From the NCBI GenBank assembly GCA_030431525.1, contig JAUIJC010000005.1:62001-126000 (forward strand): a stretch of 64,000 bases of DNA. Direction: 5' to 3'. The position numbers were made by a program, and so were the translations under genes. Shown one piece after another: positions 15,844 to 25,068 of the stretch. Below the pieces are notes generated by a model, which did no database searches, was not told where the DNA came from, and saw only the letters and a list, made by a program, of their open reading frames with translations. Origin of the DNA: Bacteroidia bacterium (GTDB lineage: Bacteria > Bacteroidota > Bacteroidia > Cytophagales > JAAEPT01). Within the stretch, counting starts at the first letter, position 1. Every line of letters begins with the position of its first letter.

Positions 15844-17185
15844 TTCTTGAACGGTTGGATTTGAGTTCCCAGAGCAACCAGCCTATTACAAGAATAAACT
15901 CCACAGCCACCAGCCAATAATTTTCTCTGAAGGGAGCATAGGAATAGGTCAGGTAGGTGAAAGGAAGAATGGCCGTCCAAACAAAAATATAGCGGTAGGG
16001 GGTAAACATCCCAAAGGCCGTTAAGCTGGCGATGTACCAAGGGTGGACGGTATTCGAAAACAGAAAGTAGACAGTGAGTGCAAGCAGGGCTTTCCTAAAC
16101 AGGGAAGCCCATTTTTTGTCGTGTTTCCAAAGCAAAATGACCAAAATCAACAGCAGGGAAATAGCCTTAAAGAGCATTGGGAAAACCTTAGAAACATGGT
16201 AGTACAGCCATTTGTATGCAAAGAAAATCCCGCTGTTAAATTCCAGATGGTCGCCCTCGATGGCGGAATAGAGTTTCAGGCTTGCGCCGATATTCGAAAG
16301 CAAGTCTTTGTGATAGAACGGTGCGAAGAGAAGCAAAACCGATAGTCCAGCGATTCCTGTGAAAATGATGGCTTGCTTTTTCTCCATCCTTTTAACCAGT
16401 AAGGGATAGAGCAATGCTGGAAGAAATTTGGTGCAAAAGGCCATGGTAAATAGGCCACCAGCCAGCCAACTCCTTTTTTCCACTACCATGGCAATGCTGA
16501 GCAGGCTGAAAAACACCATGGCCGTTTCAAAATGAAGGTTCCCCGTAAACTCCACAATGACCAATGGATTGAGGGCATACCATAAGACCTGTTTCTCGTT
16601 CAAGCCAATTCTTGTTAGTAGGAACCGAATCAGAAAAATGCTTCCAGCCTCCATCGCCAAAAAAATACATTTCATGATAACCACGGCGCCCCAAATGCTT
16701 TTGGGAGAAAGTGAGGCGCCAATCAATGAAATGAATTGGCAAATGGGTGGATAAACGGAGTAATAGCCTTGGGAATTGAGTTTTTCAAACAAGGCTTGGT
16801 CATCCAATATTCCTTGGTTTAGTGCATCGAGCGGTATGAATGCATAGGGAGAGTTTCCCGTCAACATCAGTTTCGCATCCCAAATGAATCGGTAGAAATC
16901 ATCGGATAGAGCTGGAATGGAAAACAGGAAGATGGCTCTGAAAAACAGTCCCAGCCAGACGCCTTGTTTGATGGAAATATTGCGGGTCAAAAAATAGATG
17001 TAACCGAGGAAAAGAAGAGTGAAGCTTCCTGCGGTGAAGAGGAAGTTTTCTCGGGGGATGAAGTAGGCTAAGCCAAGGTAGATGAGAGAGGAAAAAATTA
17101 ACGGGAGAAACAGACCTGACAGGTTTTCAAAACCTGTCAGGTCTGTTTCTCCCGTTAATTTCAAAGAAGGTCTATGAATTTTCAT
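15818..17185 (-). CDS. GT-C type membrane glycosyltransferase (mannosyltransferase-like)
   Basis: This 455-residue protein has about ten transmembrane helices and an early loop motif SDDFYRFIWD (about residues 94-103), characteristic of polyprenyl-phosphate-sugar-using GT-C enzymes. Its start codon overlaps the stop of the preceding gene as ATGA (17182-17185), which argues for translational coupling and for this start. It is the third gene of a glycosyltransferase operon. Oddity: residues 9-30 (LKLTGETDLTG... to LPLIF) are encoded by a perfect 67-bp palindrome, so the N-terminus contains an inserted repeat ahead of the first helix. Confidence 0.82.
   Translation of the reverse strand: MKIHRPSLKLTGETDLTGFENLSGLFLPLIFSSLIYLGLAYFIPRENFLFTAGSFTLLFLGYIYFLTRNISIKQGVWLGLFFRAIFLFSIPALSDDFYRFIWDAKLMLTGNSPYAFIPLDALNQGILDDQALFEKLNSQGYYSVYPPICQFISLIGASLSPKSIWGAVVIMKCIFLAMEAGSIFLIRFLLTRIGLNEKQVLWYALNPLVIVEFTGNLHFETAMVFFSLLSIAMVVEKRSWLAGGLFTMAFCTKFLPALLYPLLVKRMEKKQAIIFTGIAGLSVLLLFAPFYHKDLLSNIGASLKLYSAIEGDHLEFNSGIFFAYKWLYYHVSKVFPMLFKAISLLLILVILLWKHDKKWASLFRKALLALTVYFLFSNTVHPWYIASLTAFGMFTPYRYIFVWTAILPFTYLTYSYAPFRENYWLVAVEFILVIGWLLWELKSNRSRITDGTSLG
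17095..17161. repeat. Family G perfect palindrome (67 bp) inside a coding sequence
   Basis: Two 33-bp arms with no mismatch surround the single base 17128. The core AGACCTGACAGGTTTT and its complement is a palindrome I recall as recurrent in Bacteroidota genomes. Here it is translated as part of the GT-C enzyme. Confidence 0.92.
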
Positions 17186-18657
17186 CTGGCATGTTTCAAC
17201 GTATAGACGAAAATCCCTCCATAGCCTAAAAACAGCATCATGTGGAACGGCAACAATCCATAGTCATCGAGGTAAATCCCAATGCCAATACCACACAAAA
17301 AGAACAGTGCCAATAGACCTTCGGCCAAAGTAAGTGGCGGTAGCTTTTTGAGAAGATAGGTATTGTCTTTCCAGCCATCTTTTTTGTCCATGATATTGAA
17401 CTTTGGGGTCCGCACAAAGGGACTTTTTTTGCCAATCAATCCTTCAAAAACCGCGATTGCATTATGAAGTGAGAGCCCCATGGACATGGACATGAACATC
17501 GGGAAGGCCATTAGGAACCTGCCAAATTTGCTCCATGAGAAGGTTCTGAAACGGAAATAGGCCGTGGCATAGTGAAAGCCCAAGGTGAAAAGGCTGAGGA
17601 GAAAGACGCCTGCAACTTTGAACAGGAGGTCAAGTTCTGGATGCTGGTCTTTGACAAATAACATTGGGACGCTGAGAAGCGCCGTAGTCAGTACAGCCAA
17701 AAAGATGCAACTGTTCAATAAGTGGAAAGTTGAATGAATCTTGGTGCCCCAAGGAACATCTTTGGCTGACAGGACGCGCTTCAGGTTTTTACGGGCAGTT
17801 TCGGCACCGCCTTTCGTCCATCGGAATTGCTGGGATTTTAAGGCTTCCATGCTGGCAGGCAATTCCGCAGGAGATTCCACCTCTTCCAAAAACAGGAATT
17901 TCCAGCCTTTGAGCTGGGCGCGATAACTGAGGTCCAAATCCTCGGTCAGTGTATCAGCCTCCCAGTTGCCAGCATCCAAAATGCATTCCTTTCGCCAGAC
18001 ACCAGCCGTGCCATTGAAGTTGATGAAATGCCCACCGATGTTTCGGGCAGTTTGCTCGATGGTAAAATGGGCGTCAAGGGCAAATGCCTGAAGCTTGGTC
18101 AGGGAAGAATAGTTGCGGTTCAAATGCCCCCAACGTGTTTGCGCGACCCCCAGCTTTTGATTGGCCACCAATGGAGGGATGGTCTTTTTTAGGAAATCGG
18201 CTGAGGGTAGAAAGTCAGCGTCAAAAATGGCGATGAACTCCCCTTTGGCGATTTCCAGTCCATATTTCAATGCACCAGCCTTATAGCCTTGTCGGTTGGG
18301 GCGACGAACAAGCTGAATGTCGATGTTGGTGGATTGGAGGGATTGAATTTTCTTTTGGAGCAATGCCGTGGTTTCATCCGTGGAGTCATCCAGAATCTGG
18401 ATTTCCAGACAATTCTTCGGGTAGTCCAAAGCCACAATGTTGTCCAACAGGCGTTCAACCACATACTTTTCATTGAAAAGAGGCAGTTGAACGGTCACCA
18501 TAGGCCACTGTTCAGGAAGAGCGTGGGACGCTTGCTGAGCTTTCTGAAAAGCCTTTCGCTTCCGCCAATAGATGGCCAAAAGGTGAAATTGGCTCAGGCT
18601 GTATGAAAAGATGAAGCAGAGCGCAATGCCGTAGAGGCCAATGATTATCCAATCCAT
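17182..18657 (-). CDS. Processive family 2 glycosyltransferase, cellulose-synthase-like
   Basis: The start is set at the ATG at 18657, giving 491 residues. The protein has an N-terminal membrane helix, a GT2 (GT-A) catalytic domain and several C-terminal helices. Motifs in order: ILDDSTDET, IFDADFLPS (the DxD), TEDLDLSYR (catalytic TED) and QQFRW (the Q-x-x-R-W of processive synthases). It uses a nucleotide sugar and probably builds or extends a polysaccharide or glycolipid across the inner membrane. It overlaps the upstream gene by 13 nt and the downstream gene by 4 nt, so the three genes are tightly coupled. Confidence 0.88.
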   Translation of the reverse strand: MDWIIIGLYGIALCFIFSYSLSQFHLLAIYWRKRKAFQKAQQASHALPEQWPMVTVQLPLFNEKYVVERLLDNIVALDYPKNCLEIQILDDSTDETTALLQKKIQSLQSTNIDIQLVRRPNRQGYKAGALKYGLEIAKGEFIAIFDADFLPSADFLKKTIPPLVANQKLGVAQTRWGHLNRNYSSLTKLQAFALDAHFTIEQTARNIGGHFINFNGTAGVWRKECILDAGNWEADTLTEDLDLSYRAQLKGWKFLFLEEVESPAELPASMEALKSQQFRWTKGGAETARKNLKRVLSAKDVPWGTKIHSTFHLLNSCIFLAVLTTALLSVPMLFVKDQHPELDLLFKVAGVFLLSLFTLGFHYATAYFRFRTFSWSKFGRFLMAFPMFMSMSMGLSLHNAIAVFEGLIGKKSPFVRTPKFNIMDKKDGWKDNTYLLKKLPPLTLAEGLLALFFLCGIGIGIYLDDYGLLPFHMMLFLGYGGIFVYTLKHAR

Positions 18658-19346
18658 TTTACCTTGAAAATGGTCCAAATGATTTTGTAGCCCGCCAAGA
18701 TAGTACCTTTTACGGTTCCCGAAATTTTCGAGAAGCCGATACGTTTGCGGTAACTGACGGGGACTTCTGTATAAGGCAATCCGAGTTTTCCTGCTTTGGC
18801 CTGCATTTCCACGGTCCAGCCGAAAGTTTGGTCTTGCATGTTCAAGGCCAAAAGCTTTTCCCAGCGAATAGCTCTGAAAGGGCCTAAGTCGGTGTAGCTG
18901 ACGCCATAGACCATTTTGAGCAATCGGGTGGCCAGCCAATTCCCGAAAATTTGGGGGACTGTCATGGAGCCTTTTTCCCGCTCGCCCAATTCCCGTGAGC
19001 CGATTACCAAATCCCGATTTTCATGGAGGATTGGTGAAACAAGGGATTCCAATTCATTGGGATGGTCGGAATAATCGCCGTCCATAAAAACGACAATGGA
19101 GGGACTTTCAGTTTTTGACTTTAAGTAGCCGATGCCTTTGAGGCAAGCAAAGCCGTAGCCTCTGCGGGATTCACGGAGCACTGTGGCGCCAGCGTTTTGA
19201 GCTTGTTCCTCGGTCTTATCTGTTGAGGCATTATTGATGACAACCACCTCCGAAACTAATGTTTTGGGGATGTCCTTTATCACCTTGGAAATGGCTTCCT
19301 CCTCGTTGAAAGCGGGAATCAACACCACAATGTTTTGCCTCATCAT
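18645..19346 (-). CDS. Dolichyl-phosphate-mannose-synthase-like GT2 glycosyltransferase
   Basis: The 233-residue soluble protein has the GT-A fold: LIPAFNEEEAI at the N-terminus, VVINNASTDKT, the metal site MDGDYSDHP, and the acceptor region GPFRAI. It resembles DPM1/GtrB-type enzymes that load a polyprenyl phosphate with a hexose. In this operon it would supply lipid-linked sugar for the GT-C enzyme two genes downstream; that link is an inference. The start may be either of two adjacent ATGs (19346 or 19343). A -7 box ends 4 nt upstream. Confidence 0.87.
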   Translation of the reverse strand: MMRQNIVVLIPAFNEEEAISKVIKDIPKTLVSEVVVINNASTDKTEEQAQNAGATVLRESRRGYGFACLKGIGYLKSKTESPSIVVFMDGDYSDHPNELESLVSPILHENRDLVIGSRELGEREKGSMTVPQIFGNWLATRLLKMVYGVSYTDLGPFRAIRWEKLLALNMQDQTFGWTVEMQAKAGKLGLPYTEVPVSYRKRIGFSKISGTVKGTILAGYKIIWTIFKVKWIG

Positions 19347-19350
19347 CCTA

Positions 19351-19358
19351 CAAATGTA
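19351..19358 (-). promoter_or_regulatory. -7 element TACATTTG of the glycosyltransferase operon
   Basis: Exact minus-strand match ending 4 nt before the first of two ATGs. No clear -33 box. If active, transcription would start at or within the first codons (leaderless). Confidence 0.45.
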
Positions 19359-19395
19359 GCATAAACAATCGCGATGAAGTGTCTTGCCACGGACG

Positions 19396-19433
19396 CAAAA
19401 AAGCCTCTGCGAGCATTTTCACAGAGGCTTTTT
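19396..19433 (-). terminator. Terminator of the tail-specific protease gene
   Basis: Stem AAAGCCTCTG/CAGAGGCTTT with T or A runs on both sides, so it can work in both directions; on the minus strand it ends the prc transcript before the glycosyltransferase operon. Confidence 0.8.
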
Positions 19434-19439
19434 GGGGGG

Positions 19440-19511
19440 ACTTTAGAGGGTAGACGTTAGACATTAGCGACAGTTAGTGCTAAAGTCTAACGTCTAAAAT
19501 CTAATGTCTAA
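19440..19511. repeat. Family A inverted repeat, copy 2 (72 bp)
   Basis: TAGACGTTAGACATTAGC on the left faces GCTAAAGTCTAACGTCTAA on the right. It ends about 3 nt beyond the stop codon of the protease gene. Confidence 0.82.
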
Positions 19512-19514
19512 ATA

Positions 19515-21632
19515 TTAGCTGTCAATATCACGAATAACTTCCATGGCTTCTTTCAAGTATGGATCCTTGCGAAGCTCCTTGTGCCATTCTTCGTTGAGGG
19601 TTTGCTTGGTCGTGTCAGACTCAATGGTTGGCAAATCAATCTCCAAGGTCTGAATCTCCAAGTTTGGAATCTCCTGATAGACATTTTGGTATTTGTCTGC
19701 TTCTTCCTTCTCCTTTTCCTTGGTCATTTTGTACTCAGAAAGTTTCAAGGAGTACTCCGTCTTGTCCTGTACCTGCTTTAGACGTTTGGCGTTCGCCTCA
19801 ATCTTAATGAAGGTAGAGTCTGTGGATGTACGGGCGTTACTTTTCTCTCTGAGTTCATCAAGGTCATCAACCTTGTCTGTCTCGTCGTAAAGGGCAGGAG
19901 CGATTTCATCCCATGGCATCACATAATCCATTTCCTTTTCGCCCATTTCCACATAAGTGTACTCATCTGGAAGGATGATGTCTGGAGTAACACCTTTCTT
20001 TTGGGTAGCGCCACCGTTGATGCGGTAGAACTTTTGGATGGTGAGCTTCATGGCACCCAAAGGCTTCACTTGGTTTTCGCCTTGGAGCAGTTGGTCCAAA
20101 TCGATGAAGCGCTGTACAGTGCCTTTTCCGTAAGTCGGGCTACCGATGATTACGGCACGCTTGTAGTCCTGCATGGCAGCGGCCATGATTTCAGAAGCGG
20201 ATGCACTGAACTGGTTGACCAAAATCACCAATTTTCCGTCGTATTGTACGCGTGGGTCGGTGTCGGGATGGGTTCGAATGCCGCCAGCGTTTTTACCGCC
20301 GTTAACCTGTACGATTGGTCCTTGCTCGATGAACAAACCAGCCATTTCAACTACATCAGCTAAGGAGCCTCCGCCATTGTCACGCAAATCGAGGATGATG
20401 CCGCTGATATTCTCTTTTTTCAGCTTTTCAATTTCGAGCTTTACGTCATTGGCGCAGCTACGTCCGCCAGAACGGGTGAAGTCGGCATAGAACTTAGGCA
20501 ATTTGATGTAGCCCACACGCTGACCCGTTTCCTTGTCAACAGCCACAGCAGACTTGGCGTAAGTTTCTTCGAGGATGACCACATCACGGATGATTGGAAT
20601 GACGATGGTTGTTCCGTCGAGTTTTTTCACCGTAAGGCGAACTTCGGAGCCCTTTGGACCACGGATGAGTTTCACCGCGTCATCGAGGCGCATGTCCACG
20701 ATGCTAACTGGCTCATCACGACCTTGTGCTACTTTCAAGATAATGTCGCCAGATTTCAATTGGCCTTGACGCCAAGAAGCACTGCCGGGAACGATTCGGG
20801 TGACTTTAATCAAGCCATCCTTTTCTTGAAGCGTTGCGCCGATGCCCTCCAAACGGCCAGACATGGCGATGTCGAAGTTCTCTTTGTCCTTTGGTGGGTA
20901 GAAGTTGGTGTGCGGGTCATACACCATGGTTACGCTGTTCCAGTAGGAGGAGAGGCGGTCGCGCTCGTCGATTTTCTCCATGCGGTGGAACCAGTCGTCA
21001 TGGCTCTTCAAGATTTTCTTGCGGGCTTCGGCCTCCAGTTCAGCGTCGGTCATTTTGGCGATAGCCGCTGTGTCACTGTTCTTAATGGCCTCCTCACGTT
21101 CTTTCTCAAGGTCAAGAATCTTGTTGAGGGTTTGGTGTTTGAGCGACTCTTCCCATCGCTTTTCCAATTTTTTGGTGTTGCTGGCCCAGTCGGTTTTCTT
21201 AGGGTCCAATTCGATTTTTCCACTTTTCTCCAACTCAAATGGTTGGGCCAAAATGGCGCGGTAGTAACCTTGAGCCTCCGTCACACGTTGCTCGATGATT
21301 TTGTTGGCCAAGTTGAAGAAGGTGTAGTCGCCACGAATGAGCTGGTCATCCAAGTCGTCCTTGTATTTTTCAAGCTCCTTAACATCCTTTTTCAAAAGGA
21401 AGCGCTTGTTGTAGTCGAGACGCTCCAAATACGTATTGAAGACATCTTCTGAAAAATCGTCGTCCACATTTTTGGGCGCGTAATGGTAGTTGCTAAGGCT
21501 GCCCAAAATGGTGTGCGCCAACACTTCTTTTTTGTGCTGGTTGACATTTTGCTGATGCGGGTACGGATAGAAGGCCGCCAATAGGGCGCCTATCAAAATG
21601 ATGGGCAGGTACTTTAGGAATCGAGCATTCAT
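19515..21632 (-). CDS. prc: Carboxy-terminal (tail-specific) processing protease, S41 family
   Basis: The 705-residue protein has an N-terminal signal anchor, a long helical region, a PDZ domain (GIGATLQEKDGLIKVTRIVPGSAS, about 260-350), and the S41 catalytic core with LDLRDNGGGSL, nucleophile Ser in NQFSASASEI (about 475) and the Lys in PTYGKGTVQ (about 502). A C-terminal extension matches the Prc/Tsp-specific domain (DUF3340-like). It acts in the periplasm, trimming or degrading proteins from their C-termini, including cell-wall hydrolases in other bacteria. It is monocistronic with a terminator at 19396. Confidence 0.95.
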   Translation of the reverse strand: MNARFLKYLPIILIGALLAAFYPYPHQQNVNQHKKEVLAHTILGSLSNYHYAPKNVDDDFSEDVFNTYLERLDYNKRFLLKKDVKELEKYKDDLDDQLIRGDYTFFNLANKIIEQRVTEAQGYYRAILAQPFELEKSGKIELDPKKTDWASNTKKLEKRWEESLKHQTLNKILDLEKEREEAIKNSDTAAIAKMTDAELEAEARKKILKSHDDWFHRMEKIDERDRLSSYWNSVTMVYDPHTNFYPPKDKENFDIAMSGRLEGIGATLQEKDGLIKVTRIVPGSASWRQGQLKSGDIILKVAQGRDEPVSIVDMRLDDAVKLIRGPKGSEVRLTVKKLDGTTIVIPIIRDVVILEETYAKSAVAVDKETGQRVGYIKLPKFYADFTRSGGRSCANDVKLEIEKLKKENISGIILDLRDNGGGSLADVVEMAGLFIEQGPIVQVNGGKNAGGIRTHPDTDPRVQYDGKLVILVNQFSASASEIMAAAMQDYKRAVIIGSPTYGKGTVQRFIDLDQLLQGENQVKPLGAMKLTIQKFYRINGGATQKKGVTPDIILPDEYTYVEMGEKEMDYVMPWDEIAPALYDETDKVDDLDELREKSNARTSTDSTFIKIEANAKRLKQVQDKTEYSLKLSEYKMTKEKEKEEADKYQNVYQEIPNLEIQTLEIDLPTIESDTTKQTLNEEWHKELRKDPYLKEAMEVIRDIDS

Positions 21633-21978
21633 GGGCGAAATGGGAAGAGTAAAAATTGCGGCTCACTGCATTGGAGCCGAAACCAAATTTGACATCGGTG
21701 CTCAGGCAAGAATATACGGTACCTAAGCAGTTTGGGTTACTAAATCGTGTGACGATGGGAATCCAAGCGTCCAATATACAGAATTTAAACATTGAAGTGT
21801 CGTCAAAAATTCCCTCAGAAAGCATAGCCGTGCCTTTTTCTTTGAAGGGGTGTAATTGATGTTAATGAAAGAAAATAGGTGGTTTCTCGCTGATTTTGGC
21901 TTAAAAGTCACATCCTTAATATGTTGTTTTTCCCTCGCTGAGAACGATGCTTTTTTTGGTACTCTGCCCTTGCCGAAC
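21633..21978. other. Long spacer between prc and glyA
   Basis: About 470 bp (21633-22103) lie between two divergent genes. The last 125 bp carry the glyA promoter and leader. In the remainder I see only short open frames without family resemblance or a start context, and no clear repeat or RNA structure. Confidence 0.5.
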
Positions 21979-21986
21979 TAATTTTG
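21955..21986 (+). promoter_or_regulatory. glyA promoter
   Basis: TTTG (21955-21958), 20-nt spacer, TAATTTTG (21979-21986). The leader to the ATG is about 110 nt and contains the palindrome AACCGGTT. Confidence 0.65.
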
Positions 21987-22103
21987 CAAAAAACTTATTT
22001 ACCGTAACCGGTTGATAGTCATGTCTGTTTTGCAAGTGGCACATTATGAGCGACTAACAAATCGGGGTAAAGGATTATTAGCCTGTAACTTACATTAAGC
22101 ACC

Positions 22104-23375
22104 ATGCGTCGAGATACCGAAATCTTTGACCTTATTGAAAAGGAGGCCGCCCGTCAGGAGCACGGCATCGAATTGATTGCTTCTGAGAACTTCACTTCTA
22201 AGCAGGTGATGGAGGCTATGGGAAGCGTGTTGACCAACAAATACGCCGAAGGCCTTCCAGGAAAAAGGTATTACGGTGGCTGCGAGGTGGTTGATGACGT
22301 AGAGACCCTTGCTATCGAGCGTTTGAAAGAACTCTTCGGTGCCACTTGGGCTAACGTTCAGCCTCACTCTGGTGCTCAGGCTAACGCCGCTGTGATGTTG
22401 GCTTGCCTTCAGCCAGGCGACAGCATTCTTGGTTTTGACCTTTCTCACGGTGGACACCTTTCGCACGGTTCCCCTGTGAACCTTTCTGGTAAATATTACA
22501 ACGCCAACTTCTACGGTGTTGAGAAGGAAACTGGCCGCATCAGCTGGGACAAAGTTGAAGAGCGCGCACTTGAGGTCAAGCCTAAGTTGATCATCTGTGG
22601 TGCTTCTGCTTATTCCCGTGACTGGGATTATGTTCGCCTTCGCGAAATCGCTGACAAGGTTGGTGCCTTGTTGTTGGCTGATATTTCTCACCCTGCTGGT
22701 TTGATTGCCAAGGGCTTGTTGAACAACCCAATGCAGCACTGTCACATCGTGACGACAACTACGCACAAATCCCTCCGTGGACCACGTGGTGGTGTGATCA
22801 TGATGGGTCAGGACTTCGACAACCCATGGGGTTTGAAGACGCCAAAAGGTGTTGTTCGTAAGATGTCGGCTATCCTTGATTCTTCGGTATTCCCAGGTAC
22901 GCAAGGTGGTCCATTGGAGCACGTTATCGCTGCTAAGGCTGTTGCTTTCGGTGAGGCTTTGTCTGACGAGTACGGCGACTACGCTAAGCAGGTGATCAAA
23001 AACGCTTCTGCTTTGGCTGAGGCAATGGTGGCTAAAGGTTACAGCATCATCTCTGGTGGTACTGACAACCACTCCATGTTGATCGACCTTACTTCTAAAG
23101 ACGTGACTGGTAAGCTTGCCGAGAATGCTTTGGTACAGGCTGACATCACTGTGAACAAGAACATGGTTCCTTTCGACACTCGTTCTCCATTCGTGACTTC
23201 GGGTATGCGTTTGGGTACTTGTGCCATCACTACTCGCGGTATGAAAGAAGGCGACATGGCGAAAATCGCTGAGTTGATCGACCGCGTGATCACCAATCCT
23301 GAGGACGAGGCTGTTTTGGCTGAGGTTCGCAAGGAGGTGAACGAGTGGATGAAAGAATTCCCTTTGTACAAATAA
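22104..23375 (+). CDS. glyA: Serine hydroxymethyltransferase
   Basis: GlyA converts serine and tetrahydrofolate to glycine and 5,10-methylene-tetrahydrofolate, the main source of one-carbon units. The 423-residue protein is full length and shows [47 protein letters not shown] and the PLP-lysine motif [14 protein letters not shown] (Lys222). Codon use is highly biased, as in accD and nqrF, suggesting high expression. It has its own promoter with a long leader. A family A repeat and then tatC follow; no terminator was seen between them. Confidence 0.97.
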   Translation: MRRDTEIFDLIEKEAARQEHGIELIASENFTSKQVMEAMGSVLTNKYAEGLPGKRYYGGCEVVDDVETLAIERLKELFGATWANVQPHSGAQANAAVMLACLQPGDSILGFDLSHGGHLSHGSPVNLSGKYYNANFYGVEKETGRISWDKVEERALEVKPKLIICGASAYSRDWDYVRLREIADKVGALLLADISHPAGLIAKGLLNNPMQHCHIVTTTTHKSLRGPRGGVIMMGQDFDNPWGLKTPKGVVRKMSAILDSSVFPGTQGGPLEHVIAAKAVAFGEALSDEYGDYAKQVIKNASALAEAMVAKGYSIISGGTDNHSMLIDLTSKDVTGKLAENALVQADITVNKNMVPFDTRSPFVTSGMRLGTCAITTRGMKEGDMAKIAELIDRVITNPEDEAVLAEVRKEVNEWMKEFPLYK

Positions 23376-23381
23376 TTAGGG

Positions 23382-23486
23382 GACATTAGAGCTTGGACTT
23401 TAGATAATAGACGTTAGACGTTAGCTTTTCCTACCAAGGGAGCTAATGTCTAACGTCTAAAGTCTAAGGTCTACTTTCTAACGTCT
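23382..23486. repeat. Family A inverted repeat, copy 3 (105 bp)
   Basis: Many TTAGA/TCTAA units (GACATTAGAG, TAGACGTTAGACGTTAGC, then GCTAATGTCTAACGTCTAA) form a long imperfect hairpin. It occupies nearly the whole glyA-tatC gap and ends 10 nt before the tatC ATG. Confidence 0.85.
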
Positions 23487-23496
23487 TCTCCCCAAC

Positions 23497-24423
23497 ATGC
23501 TGGACCAACTCGACGACAAGGAAATTGACCGATTGGCAGCCGAGCACCGAAAAAAAATGGAGCTTGAGCGTCAGGCGAAGGAAGGAGGCAATACGGCTCC
23601 TGCACCTGAGCCAGAGCCGGAGGAGGAAGAGGAGATGGGCTTCTTGGACCACCTCGAGGTCTTGCGTTGGCATTTGGTTCGTTCGGCCATTGCCGTTGTG
23701 GCTTTTGCCGTTGCCGCCTTTATCTTTCCAGAGTTTGTCTTTGGTGAGTTGTTGTTGGGACCCTCAAAGGCCGACTTTTGGACTTATGAGGCACTTTGCA
23801 AGTTGGGCAACCAGATAGGTTCTGATGTCCTTTGTTTCGACATCAATGTCGATTTGCAAAACCGTACTATGACAGGCCAGTTCTCGGCCTATTTCACAGT
23901 TTCCCTCATCTTTGGTTTTGTAGCATCCTTTCCCTACGTTTTTTGGGAAATCTGGCGATTTATTCGTCCGGGGCTCTATAATCATGAGCAACAAGCGGCC
24001 CGTGGCACTGTATTTTATGTGTCAGTCCTTTTTGCTATCGGAGTACTCTTCGGCTACTACGTTGTGGCTCCGATGTCCGTCAATTTCTTGACGAATTTCC
24101 AGATTGACCCTTCCATTGCCAACCAGATTGATTTAAGCTCATACATCAGCACTGTAGCGGGATTGACCTTTACCTGTGGTCTGATGTTCCAAATGCCAGT
24201 CGTTTCTTACTTCTTGGCAAGGGCTGGGTTGTTGACGGCCGAAACCATGACCCAATACCGCAAGCACGCCTTGGTGGTGAGTTTGTTCTTGGCGGCTGTT
24301 CTCACTCCGCCAGATGTGTTGAGTCAGGTGATGCTTGGAGCACCGCTGTTTGGGTTGTATCAATTGAGTATTGGAATTGTTCGTCGGGTGAACAAAAAGG
24401 ACGAGGAGGCTGTTTCGAGTTAA
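23497..24423 (+). CDS. tatC: Sec-independent protein translocase TatC
   Basis: TatC is the signal-peptide receptor of the twin-arginine pathway, which exports folded proteins. The 308-residue protein has six transmembrane helices and the family motifs MGFLDHLEVLRWHL near 47-60 and FPYVFWEIWRFIRPGLY. An unusually acidic, proline-rich N-terminal extension (about residues 28-46, PEPEPEEEEE) precedes the conserved core, as in several Bacteroidota. tatA/B are not adjacent. It lies in line with glyA and rpiB, separated from both by repeats. Confidence 0.95.
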   Translation: MLDQLDDKEIDRLAAEHRKKMELERQAKEGGNTAPAPEPEPEEEEEMGFLDHLEVLRWHLVRSAIAVVAFAVAAFIFPEFVFGELLLGPSKADFWTYEALCKLGNQIGSDVLCFDINVDLQNRTMTGQFSAYFTVSLIFGFVASFPYVFWEIWRFIRPGLYNHEQQAARGTVFYVSVLFAIGVLFGYYVVAPMSVNFLTNFQIDPSIANQIDLSSYISTVAGLTFTCGLMFQMPVVSYFLARAGLLTAETMTQYRKHALVVSLFLAAVLTPPDVLSQVMLGAPLFGLYQLSIGIVRRVNKKDEEAVSS

Positions 24424-24437
24424 AAGGAGCTGAAATC

Positions 24438-24520
24438 TATTGTATTATGTACAATGTATTAAGTACAATGAGCTTAGTGCTGTTAAAATCATTGTACACT
24501 TTACATAATACATTGTACAA
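24438..24520. repeat. Family C inverted repeat, copy 2 (83 bp)
   Basis: TGTATTATGTACAATG units on the left and CATAATACATTGTACA on the right. It lies between tatC and rpiB and ends 17 nt before the rpiB ATG. Confidence 0.87.
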
Positions 24521-24537
24521 CTGACGTCAAAAACGTT

Positions 24538-24987
24538 ATGTCTAAAAAAATAGCAATCGGAGGCGATCACGCCGGTTTTGAGTACAAGCAAGAGGTTGTT
24601 AAGCACCTCCAAGAGAAAGGTTACGAGGTGAAGGATTACGGTCCGTTCTCTGCTGACTCTTGCGATTACCCAGATTATGTCCACCCATTGGCACAGTCCA
24701 TTGAGGGCAATGAGAATGAGTTGGGCATCTTGATTTGTGGTAGCGGAAACGGTGTGGCCTTGACTGCCAACAAATACGCAGGTGTTCGCGCTGCTTTGGT
24801 GTGGGAAAAGGAGTTGGCCGAGTTGGCGCGTCAGCACAACAACGCTAACGTTATAGCTCTTCCTGCCCGTTTCATCAGCTTGGACAGCGCCATCGAGTAC
24901 GTTGACGCTTTCTTGACTACTGAGTTTGAAGGTGGCCGCCACGAGCGCCGTGTGGAAAAAATCGCTCCTCAGACGGTAAGTAAATAA
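24538..24987 (+). CDS. rpiB: Ribose-5-phosphate isomerase B
   Basis: RpiB interconverts ribose 5-phosphate and ribulose 5-phosphate in the pentose phosphate pathway. The 149-residue protein carries IAIGGDHAGFEYK (Asp10-His11 of the phosphate site), Cys67 in ILICGSGNGVALTANK (the catalytic base region, usually CGTGIG) and NVIALPARF. Length is typical. The CGSGNG variant is common in Bacteroidota. It is followed by a strong terminator. Confidence 0.93.
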   Translation: MSKKIAIGGDHAGFEYKQEVVKHLQEKGYEVKDYGPFSADSCDYPDYVHPLAQSIEGNENELGILICGSGNGVALTANKYAGVRAALVWEKELAELARQHNNANVIALPARFISLDSAIEYVDAFLTTEFEGGRHERRVEKIAPQTVSK

Positions 24988-25014
24988 GGCTTTCTTGCCG
25001 ATTTGAATATTGAA

Positions 25015-25051
25015 GACGCCAGTGTCATTGGATTGACGCTGGCGTTTTTTT
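25015..25051 (+). terminator. rpiB terminator
   Basis: Stem GACGCCAGTGTCA against TTGACGCTGGCGT with a run of seven Ts. Confidence 0.9.
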
Positions 25052-25068
25052 GTGGGGAAGGTTTGAGA

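Noticed and set aside
17095-17161. Rho-independent terminator
   Set aside because: It is inside an intact reading frame, and no T run follows the stem on the coding strand that would suit the operon.
21656-21911. Short open frames in the prc-glyA spacer
   Set aside because: No family resemblance, overlapping frames on both strands and no promoter or ribosome-site signal.
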